From: Sphaeroforma sirkka
Lineage: Eukaryota; Opisthokonta; Ichthyosporea; Ichthyophonida
Assembly (NCBI GenBank): GCA_001586965.3
Contig: LUCW03000205.1
Location: forward strand, 1-64,000
Reading direction: 5' to 3'
DNA: 64,000 bases
Of this stretch, positions 24,421-41,391 are shown one piece after another. The stretch's first letter is position 1. Each line of letters begins with the position of its first letter. The notes below the pieces were generated by a model. It saw only the letters and a program-made list of their open reading frames with translations. It was not told the origin of the DNA and made no database searches. The position numbers were made by a program, and so were the translations under genes.

Positions 24421-24446
24421 GTATATATATATATATATATATACAG
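20820..24446. repeat. 3.6-kb AT-rich, largely alternating pyrimidine-purine block
   Basis: TA, CA/TG and CG steps dominate for 3.6 kb, with ATT/AAT interruptions. Perfect (TA)n cores are at about 20895-20910, 20950-20984 and 24366-24417. CG-alternating patches (CGTACGTACGTACG, GCGTGCGCG) occur near 23100-23240, 23425-23440, 23606-23640 and 23699-23715. A (GAT)n run lies at about 22463-22477 and an (ATT)n run at about 23960-23992. Many ORFs open here, but they encode only Tyr/Ile/Met/His repeats and are not genes. Confidence 0.9.
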
Positions 24447-25579
24447 TGTCAATTGAATATACTTGTAAAATTTTTACGTCATTATCATTTCATGCTGTGT
24501 TATAGTACCGAGCTGGTTGCACAATGTGTATATTGGCTGTAGATAGACATAATGCCTTGCGTCTGCTCCGCTAGTGAGGTTGTAAATACAGTAGAGTCGA
24601 AATCCTGACGTAAAAAAGTATCAGGCTTGTTTTGGTATACCAAAATCATCCCGCACCTTACACTGATCTATAATTTAGCCGTTAATTGATGTTTTGTCCT
24701 CAGAATCTTGTTTCTTCATCAGTACTAGGGGCGAATGACTACCTTCTCTTTAATCATTCTTTTACACTCGCATTGGTCTCTGACAAGCCCTGTGATTGCT
24801 AGCTTACACTGTCGCAAAGGCATTCCAACGCTTACCAGGTTAATCGCAGTACCGAAACTTCGCAACAATAGCAGTTATCTACTTGCCTTGAATTGAATAG
24901 GCTCTGCCGCATGTCGGACGATACCGCTCACGGATTGTATTGTGTTTGTGTATTGTTCGGCAGGCCTGAATAGTTGACAACAGTTTCGCTTGAACTTTGA
25001 TGATAATTTGTTTGCCTCATTATATATGCTCAACATTCATCTCATCTAAGATGCAGCTTGAATAAACTTTAATGGCTGGGTGGTATATATTACAAAAGGA
25101 CACGTTCAGAAAGTGATAGAAACACTCTGTACTCGTACTCGTGAGCCAAATTCTTTTCAGGTTGCAGATCCTTACAAGCAGCTATTGATGCGCTTGGCCA
25201 GCAACCAGCAGTAGCAGTGTACTTAAAGAAATGAAACTTTCATATGCAGCATACACTGCGGATGAATTTGTACAGTGTGTGAGGGTTTGCTATAACAGAG
25301 CGAACTTGTGCTATCAGCGCTATGCATAAATAATACAACAACAGAGGAACCTGCCCTGCGTGTAGTTTGTTACATAATCACCGCACCAAATCTGTTGAAA
25401 TGATCGGTTGGTATTCAAATACTTGGTACTATGGTAACCGCCAAACCTCGCCAATTGAAAAATTTCTGATCGAGCTGATTGATGCGCTGATCATAGACTT
25501 GGCCACCGTTCATCTCTGTATTCGATAAAATACGCCGACTCGCTGTCAGTGTCTTCGTTGACCGAGAAAGAAGGTGAAC
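24447..25579. other. Intergenic DNA upstream of the glycosyltransferase-like gene
   Basis: Composition returns to ordinary mixed sequence. No coding exon, tRNA or repeat was recognised. The promoter of the gene starting at 25580 is expected in the right part. Confidence 0.35.
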
Positions 25580-31857
<6,278 letters not shown>

Positions 31858-32399
31858 GCAATAATGACGATGACGATGAAGAGGCACAACACAAAGACAC
31901 GCCAGACGCAAAGCCTGACAAGGAAGGAAGCTGAAGCCATCAAACACATTTGAAGCTGCACACTTAGATAGCAGGGGCATAGAAAAGTTGTAACTTTGTA
32001 CCTATGCAAAGTTTGTATGTGTTCTATGAGCTCCTACTTGTGAAAAAATCAAAGATATGTCTAAATGAACAGCGATAGTGAGATATCAAGCGGTGATGGC
32101 GGGTCTCGTATATGACCTTCACGTGCCAGGTCAGTTAGCTGATGAGTAAGAGATTATTATAGTGCAAGAAACATATCTTTCAACGATTAGCCGGTGGGTT
32201 TTTTGCTCACTTTTGCACAGGTTAAAAACGATGTGTGAAATTATCAGAAGGATCGATACGACCTCAAAAATAGAAAACACCGTACATCATATCGATACGC
32301 TTTTTTGCACCCTAATTTAACAAAGAACCAAGACAGTTCTAAGATCCACTCTCTTGCATGCGCAAATAAGCACACACCTTTAGACAATAGAAAAAAAAT
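31858..32399. other. 3' flank of the glycosyltransferase-like gene
   Basis: The segment to 31934 could still be coding in an alternative frame (acidic NNDDDDEEAQ). Beyond that I see only AT-rich flank, with no clear poly(A) signal or RNA gene. Confidence 0.35.
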
Positions 32400-33900
32400 C
32401 ACATTTCACAAACAATTCCCGAACAACTAATCGCGTCGAGCCCACCTAATGCGGTCGCAGCTAATAATGTACACTCAGGCAATCAAGATATTGAGGGTAC
32501 AATTCAATCACGCATATACCTGGGCGTCCTACTTACCAATTCTGAATACCCCACTCAGAATTCGTCGTCCAATCCACCTTCCTACATCACCGCCCTTATT
32601 AATGTATCTGTCCTAGGGAACACTCCTCTCCGTCTCCATGGGGCTTCTACTGCTCACATTCATCGAACACACCCTCGTAACCGTCGACAACAACAAACAA
32701 GACCGCTCAAACGCAACCAACACCCGCACTTCATCAATTTGAATCAGCCTTTCAAAGAACACTTTCTGATCCACATTTTTCTCAGTGTTCGACACCAGAG
32801 CCGCAATCATCTCAGGCAGGCAGATGTTCGCGATCTAATCTGACTCGTCCAGCGACAGTATTCTTCTATCGTTCGAATTTATCGCGTCGAAGAAACGACA
32901 TCCGCACCTCTCGCATCGTCGAAAGAATAGGACGATTCTCTCAACACTAGGGCAGCTTTCACGCAAATTTTACTGATCCACAATTTTCTCAGTATACGAC
33001 ATCAGATCCGCAATCATCTATCAGGCAGATGTTCGCAATCTGATCCGATTCGTCCAGCGACAGTGTTCTTCTATCGAGCAAATCTATGGCGTTGAGAAAA
33101 CAGCATCCGCGTCTCTCGCATCGTCGAATGAATAGGACGATTCTCTCGACACTAGGGCAGAGTCTTCCGAGGCACTTGAGGCCCAACTTATCAAAGGTAA
33201 GTTGACCCTCCTGAATGCGAAGAAAGCCGATCGACTCCTCGCCAACGCAGACAACGATACCGACGCTCTCGTGTTCTCAGATGGTGTGGTACGCCAACGT
33301 AACAAACGTGAACCTTATAAACCTCTTCATTCTGCCGCCGATGTTAAGCACACTGCAATACTAGGATTTGTTCACATGTGGCGCTTTATGCCAGGTTTTG
33401 TAACCGATTTCATACCTTACGATCTCGTGTGTGGGTGACTGAAAACGAACAGACACACCGGAAAGTGTCACTCGTTTCGACGACATCCTTATGGCCGTCT
33501 TTTTGTGTCGGACAATGAGTTTACGCATTAGGCAATGATTCTCTCGCAGCTTTCTCGCTACGTTATTACTCCGAAGGCAATCGCCGACCTCATGATCCAT
33601 GTCAATAGTAGTCCCCTTGAAACTCGATTTTAAACTTGAAAGCTTGTACATAAACCGCAAACGCCTTTGTCACATAGTCGTCATTGCCTATTCTTCAACT
33701 CTTCGCGTGGTTGCACACGCAAGCATTGCAAGTACGATCATGAGTGAAATATTTATCGCCGAGTTCGTTCGACCGCGGGAGGACATAACTTCCCGTGTAC
33801 TCTCTCTGCACTTCGCGCCTGCGCTACTCGAACCCCCGGGGCATAGGATTGAATATATTTCAAGAACACGCACTAGTACTGCTCGCTCCTTCTAAGACCC
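32400..33900 (+). pseudogene. Degenerate coding region of unknown origin with a tandem duplication
   Basis: An open frame from about 33136 to 33438 reads DDSLDTRAESSEALEAQLIK and then LLNAKKADRLLANADNDTDA and FVHMWRFMPGFVTDFIPYDL, convincingly protein-like. A GTAAGT inside it (33197) could be a donor. Upstream, two copies of a segment encoding something like QADVRNLIRFVQRQCSSIEQ lie 205 bp apart; both have an in-frame stop at the same place. A further open stretch lies at 33599-33895. No family is recognised. It could be a decayed host gene or an old retroelement gag, and I cannot distinguish these. Confidence 0.3.
32765..33166. repeat. 205-bp tandem duplication, diverged
   Basis: GATGTTCGCGATCTAATCTG at 32823 and GATGTTCGCAATCTGATCCG at 33028 mark the same position in two units. 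The similarity runs on to ACACTAGGGCAG in both. Several substitutions and small indels separate the copies. Confidence 0.8.
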
Positions 33901-33999
33901 ATCAGCACATACCAACCTATGTTTGTGTTCAACATCTACCCGATGACCCAAAATGACCATTTGAGAAGAATCGTGTTGCATTAGAAATGATAAAAAAAG

Positions 34000-34072
34000 T
34001 TCTCAGCGAGGGGCTCGAACCCTCGACCTTGAGATTAAGAGTCTCACGCTCTACCGACTGAGCTAGCCGGGT
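34000..34072 (-). tRNA. tRNA-Lys (CTT), with weakened acceptor stem
   Basis: The minus strand has box A TAGCTCAGTCGGTAGAGC, anticodon loop CTCTTAA (CTT, Lys) on a 5-bp stem TGAGA/TCTCA, and T-arm GAGGGTTCGAGCCCCTC. A T run follows at the 3' end (the plus-strand A run at 33992-33998), a Pol III terminator. Apart from acceptor bases it equals the tRNA-Lys genes in the tandem repeat. Here the acceptor pairs 5' ACCCGGC with 3' GCTGAGA, leaving two mismatches, so this copy may be a weak gene or a young pseudogene. Confidence 0.82.
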
Positions 34073-34587
34073 GTATTAAATTTTTCTAAACGTAATAGAA
34101 ATTCTTTTTCAGTTTTATATTTTGGCTGATGTTCCTCACATTTTTTATTTTAGGTTTTGTCTGAAAGCTTCTAGATATAAGATGCACATTCAGGAATATA
34201 CACACACGATTCTCTTTCGGTGCGGTTTCACGGCTTTAATTTTTATTTAGCACCAATAACACTGGAGAAGCTGACATTCACAGCAAATGGAGCAAATTGC
34301 TTGAATGATAGTTTGGTGCCGGCATTTCGTTGTCTGTCACCTGTGCGGCTTCCCAGTCCCCATGACTAGTGGGTGTGGCGTTCATGGATTAGATTTTGCC
34401 GTGCCCCAAGTTTTAAGAAGGTACACATATCCTATATTAAGATAAAATAAAAATGCGGCAGGTAGTTTGCATAACGAGTTACATAATCATATTGCCACCG
34501 ATATTTTAACTATAAAAGTCCTTGTTTTATCCGAAAACGGCACTATATCACTCGGATAGGGTACTGTCACCCTTCTTATGGTAATGT
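34073..34587. other. Flank between the tRNA-Lys gene and the LINE
   Basis: There is no coding signal. The LINE 5' end probably lies somewhere here, since ORF1 starts at 34588, but I cannot see its boundary or a target-site duplication. Confidence 0.3.
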
Positions 34588-35161
34588 ATGGATGCTCTGT
34601 TTTGTTCGACTCCCAGTTTCATCCGCCTTTGTGTTCCTAGCGACACTGTCGCCCAGGTGAAACGACATGCAACACTTACGTGGACATGGCAGCTTGATGA
34701 AAACATCGACCCCGCTCCCGACAACATCCCGACGCTACGAAAAGCAGCTTTAATCCACTATATCCGCACCAAGCGGGAGGCCCGCTGCACACATGAACGA
34801 GCGCCAAAAATTCTTGCCCGCAGCATGGATGCCCTACTGAGCCCACTTGTCAACCACTATCGCAGACATCCTCCAATCTACCGCGTATCGTCTCCAGAAG
34901 GTTTACCAAGCAAAGCATGATGCAAATCTCTTCTCATCTAACCCGCGAATCCCGGCAAACGCTAAAGAATCAGCGCGTGCGAAACTCGGACGACTTCATA
35001 TACCAACGGTCTCCCCGACACAACCGTCCGACACGATGGATAGCAATACGCAGCCTCAGCTTTCCACGACAGACTCTTCGACGACAGGTAATGATATAGA
35101 TATGGCTGACGTCGTTAAAGAAGAGAGCCCAGTAGTATTGACCGATGATGAACAATGTTAG
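34588..35161 (+). pseudogene. LINE A ORF1
   Basis: Two overlapping frames (34588-34920 and 34847-35161) look like one ORF1 split by a frameshift near 34830. The first includes TLTWTWQLDENIDPAPDNIP and a basic helix; the second includes ADILQSTAYRLQKVYQAKHD and ends in an acidic tail (VKEESPVVLTDDEQC). No zinc knuckle or RRM is obvious. ORF1 ends at TAG 35161 while the next ORF starts at ATG 35155, an ATGTTAG overlap that would suit termination-reinitiation. Confidence 0.6.
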
Positions 35162-35602
35162 GACCAATGAGGATGGCACTCTTCAACCCACAAGGACTCA
35201 ACATCGACAACGCAGCACATACAGATCAGTATTTGAACGTTATATCGATTTTAAGTCAGGTTGATGTTATGTGTGTGGTTGAAACCTGGCAAAACACCAC
35301 ATTTCTTAATCACATACGCTCGAACACACGCTATCATATACTACATCACACTACACGGCATAATGTCTTACACCCTTCACACTGTGGTATTGGTATCATT
35401 TCCAAGCACCACCCATCGAATTTTCAACTTGTACATTCTTCACCGCACGCAGTGTTCTTTGTGTGCTTTGGCGTTCATAAGGTGTGTTCTACTTTCCACT
35501 CAAATCACTTACTGAAGAAGACGTCAGGCGATACATGAATCCCCCCGAGATTGGCGGTTTCCAACCAGATGTCATGTAGGGAGATTTCAACTTCAAAGCC
35601 CG
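35155..35602 (+). pseudogene. LINE A endonuclease domain (5' part of ORF2)
   Basis: ATG 35155 starts MLGPMRMALFNPQGLNIDNA. VDVMCVVETWQN (metal-binding Glu) and CGIGIISKHHP follow. After a frame change near 35480 the sequence continues to a GDFNFKARVG block at about 35580-35602, preceded by a stop codon. This is the standard APE/EEP endonuclease order. The C-terminal SDH block is missing because the LTR fragment intervenes and the LINE resumes only in the RT N-terminal region. Confidence 0.75.
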
Positions 35603-35981
35603 TGTAGGAATACGGTCTCCGGTCAGTCTAAAATATCAAGATCAAATGAGATAACATATTGGTTTTTAATTGTATTTAAGATAGTTCAATACAAATTCTT
35701 TTTCCAATATTTCGAAAGTGTTCTAAATTCACTTTGATGGCTCCAATAGCCTGAGTATTTGGTATGACTCATTTACTTGGATATATTTGAGACGATAGTA
35801 GATGTAGGATATTATAAGCTAATTTTTATAATCTCTGAACTACTACTTACAGGTTTTGGTCCTCCCGCCAATCTCCAAAATCCAATAAGTCTTCTTTTTT
35901 TGTCTTTTCTTCAGATGGAACTTTATTTATATCAGCTAATGTATTAACGTGACTTACGTTATTATGTCTATTTACAAATTA
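35603..35981 (-). mobile_element. Truncated LTR of the Ty3/Gypsy element inside LINE A
   Basis: It starts TGTAGGAATACGGTCTCCGG and is collinear, in reverse complement, with the LTRs at 53799-54392, 60865-61462 and 62927-63518. About 379 of roughly 595 bp are present. The far end stops at TTTACAAATTA, where LINE sequence resumes. It is more diverged than the paired LTRs, so it is an older, broken fossil. Confidence 0.9.
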
Positions 35982-36584
35982 TTCCACCGGATACCGAACC
36001 CTCTCCTGATGTCACTTCCACCATACGCCCCGACGATGTAATGGAGGCAATCTACGTTGTCCCAATAAGGGACCTGGCCCCGACGGAATTCACATCCTTC
36101 TCCTGAAGGCCGCAGTGGAGCGCTCTACCGAACACCGGACATTGGGACGCCCCGACGCCAATAGCCCACTGATTAGACTCCTTGCCGAAGCATTCACTGA
36201 GCTACTGAAGGCGGGTACATTCCCTGCAGCCCTGAACTGCAGCCTCCTGACAGCGCACCCAAAGAAAGCCGATGCAGATATTACCTCCCCCGCCGACTTC
36301 CGCCCCATCACGCTTAAGCAAATAGTCAGACGCATCCTTGAAAAGTGCTTTCTTAATCTTATTACGAGCCACCCCGGATCTGCTACCCATGCTACCCAAG
36401 CTGGCTTCAAATCACGATACTCATGTCATACCCCAAGCACTTGCCGCCATGGAATCTGAGACACAGTCAGAAGAGGAGTGGAACGACGTCTGCCTGGACA
36501 TAACCAAGGCATACGACAAGGTCGCTCTCCCACGCCTATGGGTACTTCTGCGCCACGCTGGAATGCCCGAAAACTGTATCAATG

Positions 36585-37939
36585 TGCCTCCGCGCGCTGT
36601 TTGGGAGAGTCCCTACCCGAGTGACATCCCGCGGCACGCTCTCGTCTCTATTCCATAGAACGAATGGCATCCTGCAAGGCTCAATCGTCGGCCCCCAGCT
36701 CTTTATTATCTACATGGATTCCTTAGCTGTCACGCTACCCCAATTTCGGCCCAAGCTCCTCCGCTCTTATTTATTTGTTGATGACACACGGATCCAAGCC
36801 CCTCTATCGGTTTTGCTCCAGCCCTTCTTAGATGACATTGATGCGTGGGGACGCAAATCTGGCCTCGAACAGGGTGTCATTAAACCCCGAGTACGATCTA
36901 TCGACTTGCGACACGCGGCGCCAACCCTCCGTATAAATGGTGAGCTTATCACGCCGACGCTTGTAGACGCACCTTGGAACACACGTTACCACCCTATGAA
37001 GATGGCACCCACACATGCCGAACCGAAACACTCCAAATATCTGGGGTTCCCACTCTCACACGGAGCACCAGGAATCAACCTCGCCAAACATATGGAATCC
37101 CTGGTTGCAACATTGTCACTGGGTATCGCCTCTTTCCGCGCTTATGGCCTCCATGGCTTCAGCTGGCGACACCCCCGCAACCGACTTGTGATGTTCAGAA
37201 TATTCACCCTATACACGGTTACATATGGGGTGAACATTATTGCCTGGGCTCCGCCTATATGGAAGGATGCGTTGGACCCCCTGTTCGAGCGCTTTAACTC
37301 AGCACTCATCCAAGCAGCAGCCATCATCACGGACACTAAATACTCTCGGTTTCCCAAATATCAAACAAGCTTTCTTCACTTTTGCGGCTTGCTCCCCGCG
37401 CGACCATTCGCAGACTACCTCGGAGGTTGCCTGGGAATACAACTCGACTCAATGGCCAGCACAAATCCACTTACCCCTCTGGCGCAACCCGCCTGGGCCC
37501 ACGACAAACAATCACTGCGCTTCCCGTACAGTATCTATGCTCACCTGAAAACTGTACACAAAATCACGGGCGTGCGTATACCCGACCATGTAGCCCTCCG
37601 TCATGCCTCCGCGCGCTGTTTGGGAGAGTCCCTACCCGAGTGACATCCCGCTGCACGCTCTCGTTTCTATTCCATAGAACGAATGGCATCCTGCAAGGCT
37701 CAATCGTCGGCCCCCCAGCTCTTTATTATCTACATGGATTCCTTAGCTGTCACGCTACCCCAATTTCGGCCCAAGCTCCTCCGCTCTTATTTATTTGTTG
37801 ATGACACACGGATCCAAGCCCCTCTATCGGTTTTGCTCCAGCCCTTCTTAGATGACATTGATGCGTGGGGACGCAAATCTGGCCTCGAACTACACAAAAT
37901 CACGGGCGTGCGTATACCCGACCATGTAGCCCTCCGTCA
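36585..37939 (+). repeat. Two extra tandem copies of part of the LINE A RT region
   Basis: The block beginning TGCCTCCGCGCGCTGTTTGG starts at 36585, 37604 and 37940. Unit 1 (36585-37603, 1019 bp) and unit 2 (37604-37939, 336 bp) each end at the same point (GTAGCCCTCCGTCA) and jump back to the block start. Only the third copy reads through to the LINE 3' end. Unit 2 has an internal deletion joining GGCCTCGAAC to TACACAAAATCACGGG. Units 1 and 3 are nearly identical over about 1 kb. The FVDD catalytic block therefore occurs three times. Confidence 0.93.
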
Positions 37940-38070
37940 TGCCTCCGCGCGCTGTTTGGGAGAGTCCCTACCCGAGTGACATCCCGCGGCACGCTCTCGT
38001 CTCTATTCCATAGAACGAATGGCATCCTGCAAGGCTCAATCGTCGGCCCCCCCAGCTCTTTATTATCTAC

Positions 38071-39960
38071 ATGGATTCCTTAGCTGTCACGCTACCCCAA
38101 TTTCGGCCCAAGCTCCTCCGCTCTTATTTATTTGTTGATGACACACGGATCCAAGCCCCTCTATCGGTTTTGCTCCAGCCCTTCTTAGATGACATTGATG
38201 CGTGGGGACGCAAATCTGGCCTCGAACAGGGTGTCATTAAACCCCGAGTACGATCTATCGACTTGCGACACGCGGCGCCAACCCTCCGTATAAATGGTGA
38301 GCTTATCACGCCGACGCTTGTAGACGCACCTTGGAACACACGTTACCACCCTATGAAGATGGCACCCACACATGCCGAACCGAAACACTCCAAATATCTG
38401 GGGTTCCCACTCTCACACGGAGCACCAGGAATCAACCTCGCCAAACATATGGAATCCCTGGTTGCAACATTGTCACTGGGTATCGCCTCTTTCCGCGCTT
38501 ATGGCCTCCATGGCTTCAGCTGGCGACACCCCCGCAACCGACTTGTGATGTTCAGAATATTCACCCTATACACGGTTACATATGGGGTGAACATTATTGC
38601 CTGGGCTCCGCCTATATGGAAGGATGCGTTGGACCCCCTGTTCGAGCGCTTTAACTCAGCACTCATCCAAGCAGCAGCCATCATCACGGACACTAAATAC
38701 TCTCGGTTTCCCAAATATCAAACAAGCTTTCTTCACTTTTGCGGCTTGCTCCCCGCGCGACCATTCGCAGACTACCTCGGAGTTTGCCTGGGAATACAAC
38801 TCGACTCAATGGCCAGCACAAATCCACTTACCCCTCTGACGCAACCCGCCTGGGCCCACGACAAACAATCACTGCGCTTCCCGTACAGTATCTATGCTCA
38901 CCTGAAAACTGTACACAAAATCACGGGCGGGCGTATACCCGACCATGTAGCCCTCCGTCAACGCTGTGACGACATCAGGAAGAACTCAACAAAACGTTGG
39001 TCTAACAAAGAGATCGTGACAATGGCCCGGCGCCAATACTACTACCAACTGGTTATGGGTAAACCGCCAACCTCAAACCGAGACACAGCGAGACACGACA
39101 GCTTCAATCGCTGCTTCGAGTCCACACCAACCCGGCTCTGTGCTATGATTGTAACGAATACTTGCATGTTCACATTGCTCGACTACCGCACCGACGGCTG
39201 TCTCTTCCCTGTCTGCCCCGGTAGCCACAAGTTCACTACCAGCCACTTTACCTGCATCCAGCAACTGATTCGACGCATCCTGGTAGGTCCAAAACTGCCG
39301 CCCATTAATCCTGACCTCCTTCAGCAATTACAGGAGTGCCACGATTTCCACGGTATCTGGACCCTCCACGAACACCTTGGATCTTTTCTCCAGTATGGTG
39401 AAGACCCACCGTACCCTCACCCGTCCCTGACACATCAACAGATGTTCCCCATACCCCAGCTGATCACGCTGTTGAAGTACTACTTCCAAATTTCGGTTCA
39501 AACCAAATCATCGCGCTTGTTGGTTCCGCCTATGATACTTCCGATCCAGGCCAGCCAACACATACCGAATTCATCCGTGGTCTGGTGCGGCATTGGCTTA
39601 CTCCCATCCTCGCTCCTCGACCGGATTATGACGGATAACCTGGTCCTTCTCGTTATTTCATACTCTGCATTAATCCATTCCGCGGCACTACACGGCGCAG
39701 ACCCGAACCGTACCACAGAGGTGGGTACTCTACTTAGTAGGTCAGCAAGCGAATATATGGAACATTCGATAGTAACAGTGTTTTGTCAACACCGGCCCAA
39801 ATTGACTCAGCGCATATCGTCCATTGTCGACTCACTTGGCCAAAGCTTCAAACGGGAATTTACTGACCACTTATTCCCATCAATCTTTCCTGAACCACCA
39901 CAGCCATACCATATGTTCATACATTGTAACATACATACTTGTCATTTTGGAAATATATAA
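38071..39960 (+). pseudogene. LINE A RT (motif B onward), thumb and C-terminal zinc-type region
   Basis: This open frame of 629 codons starts in motif B (MDSLAV), passes LFVDDTRI, the thumb (SWRHPRNRLVMFRIFTLYT) and a long C-terminal domain. That domain contains CPVCPGSHKFTTSHFTC, a CxxC-H-C arrangement typical of LINE C-terminal zinc motifs, then GIWTLHEHLGSFL. Its 5' continuation (37940-38070) is out of frame because of a longer C run at about 38047-38053 (7 C, against 5 in unit 1). Confidence 0.8.
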
Positions 39961-40132
39961 TATTATCCCTATTAAATATGACTAAAAGTACAAAAATACA
40001 GTTCACAGAGCGTCTCTTAATAGACAATAGGCGGTGACGTCTACTAAAACAATCACTGTTTTTGAGCACAATTTGTGGACTGGGGTTGTCACAAGCTGCC
40101 TTCGCATAGTTTTCAAAAAAAAATTATTGCTT

Positions 40133-40247
40133 CTTCCCATCAATCTTTCCTGAACCACTACAGCGACTATGAGAGCCATACCATTTGTTCATACATTGTA
40201 ACATACATACTTGTCATTTTTGAAATGAATAATATCATCCCTACTGG
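40133..40247 (+). mobile_element. Second copy of the LINE 3' end
   Basis: CCCATCAATCTTTCCTGAAC through ACATACATACTTGTCATTTT and ATCATCCCTACT repeats 39872-39973, with a 9-bp insertion and several substitutions. This is either a severely 5'-truncated insertion or a duplicated 3' tail of the adjacent LINE A. Confidence 0.82.
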
Positions 40248-41391
40248 TTGTATGTGAGCACACTCTTTGATGAAGAAATCGCCATGCCTGGAGTTGGTCA
40301 GCTGGAGTTAGATCTTCGATCGATTTTAGTTCATATCATACAATCGTGAAATCCCGGTTCAAGCTTGTTGTTTCTGCAAACCACGGGACCTTAATTGGGG
40401 CAGCCTACGAAGTCATTCAACGTAGCCGCGACCGTGTAAAAATTCAGGATACATTCTCGAAAATGGCAGCTTCACATCTTCCTCTAGAATTCGCCCCACT
40501 GTTTTATTGTCCATCGTTGGTTGATGTCATATCAGTAAGTAGCAAAACTAGTAGAGACGAACTTATGGTTTTGCATCTGGGAGCGATACATCTCTTCCTG
40601 TTTCATCTGCGAACGTAATCACCTACGTGTGGTATTAGAGATCAAATGCGACACGGATAATGCAGCGTGACTAGACTGTTGTGGATGCCAATATCTTGAA
40701 TGTACGTTTTGGTTTAGAAGTACAATATCGGTGTACACAGAAACAACGAGTTAGATGGGCAACACATGAACAATATACGAAACTTTCCTAAAAAAATTAC
40801 AGTCAAGTTGGTTTTCTTGTAAATTTCAGAAGCATCTGTTGTTATCGCGGGTAATATTCGCGCATTTTACTGGGACACCATTTACCTAACTATTATATGG
40901 ACCATCCAGACCCCATACATATTTTGTGAAGATCTCGTGCACTTTTGTACTGAACGCTGCCTCTATATCGACTTTTAATCCGGAACTATTGAAGTGTTAT
41001 TTGGTTTAAACCAAACATCACCTAATAAATAATTATCGGCTATATACAGCGTGAGCATTGTTCATGTCGGTGCGAGTAGACTACAGAGACTTGAGAATAT
41101 ATCCTTGCAATGTAACCTTTTCAAATGAAATGACAATCATCCAAGTTCGCAAAAGCAATTCGAACTAAACAGACAATATGCAGAAGCAATCGGTCACACG
41201 ACCAGACAAGGTTGGATGCGGTATCAATACATTATCATTGTAGTCAAGCGGTCATGTGGATGTCTGAAGCTTCAGAGAGCAATATTTACAAACAGCATGA
41301 TTCCATGACTTAGATGCTATTCGAATTCATTGTTTGTGGTGTACGCATGGCTCAAATGCTTTCCTGATAGCTACCAGATGTGACTTGCAAT
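40248..41391. other. Flank with one unassigned open frame
   Basis: An open frame at 40346-40618 without ATG reads SRFKLVVSANHGTLIGAAYE, then VIQRSRDRVKIQD. Just upstream in another frame, ATG 40284 opens MPGVGQLELDLRSILVHIIQ. The two could belong together through splicing or a frameshift, but no clear junction is visible and no family is recognised. The rest is AT-rich and unremarkable. Confidence 0.3.

Larger units (their letters stand above)
34588..39985 (+). mobile_element. LINE A: APE-type non-LTR retrotransposon, rearranged
   Basis: The order is ORF1 (34588-35161), APE endonuclease (35155-35602), an intruding LTR fragment (35603-35981), then reverse transcriptase and C-terminal region (35982-39960). 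A short 3' UTR ends near ATTATCCCTATTAAAT. RT blocks present are PGPDGI (36069), DFRPITLKQ, LDITKAYDKV (motif A), GILQGS..GP..FIIYMDSL (motif B) and LFVDDTRI (motif C, F-x-DD). The endonuclease has ETW, GIGIISKHHP and GDFNF motifs. The element cannot be active as it stands: the endonuclease is cut by the LTR piece with loss of its C-terminal part, RT is partly triplicated, and frames are broken near 34830 and 36060 and between 36410 and 36450. Its 3' half is open for 629 codons, so it is not ancient. Confidence 0.88.

Noticed and set aside
20819-24542. Dozens of ORFs, some over 160 codons
   Set aside because: Repeat translations of the AT-rich YR block, with no start context, domains or splice support.
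36574-38083. Three separate LINE insertions as the explanation for the repeated RT blocks
   Set aside because: The copies are contiguous, share exact junctions and lack separate 5' or 3' ends, so internal tandem duplication fits better.
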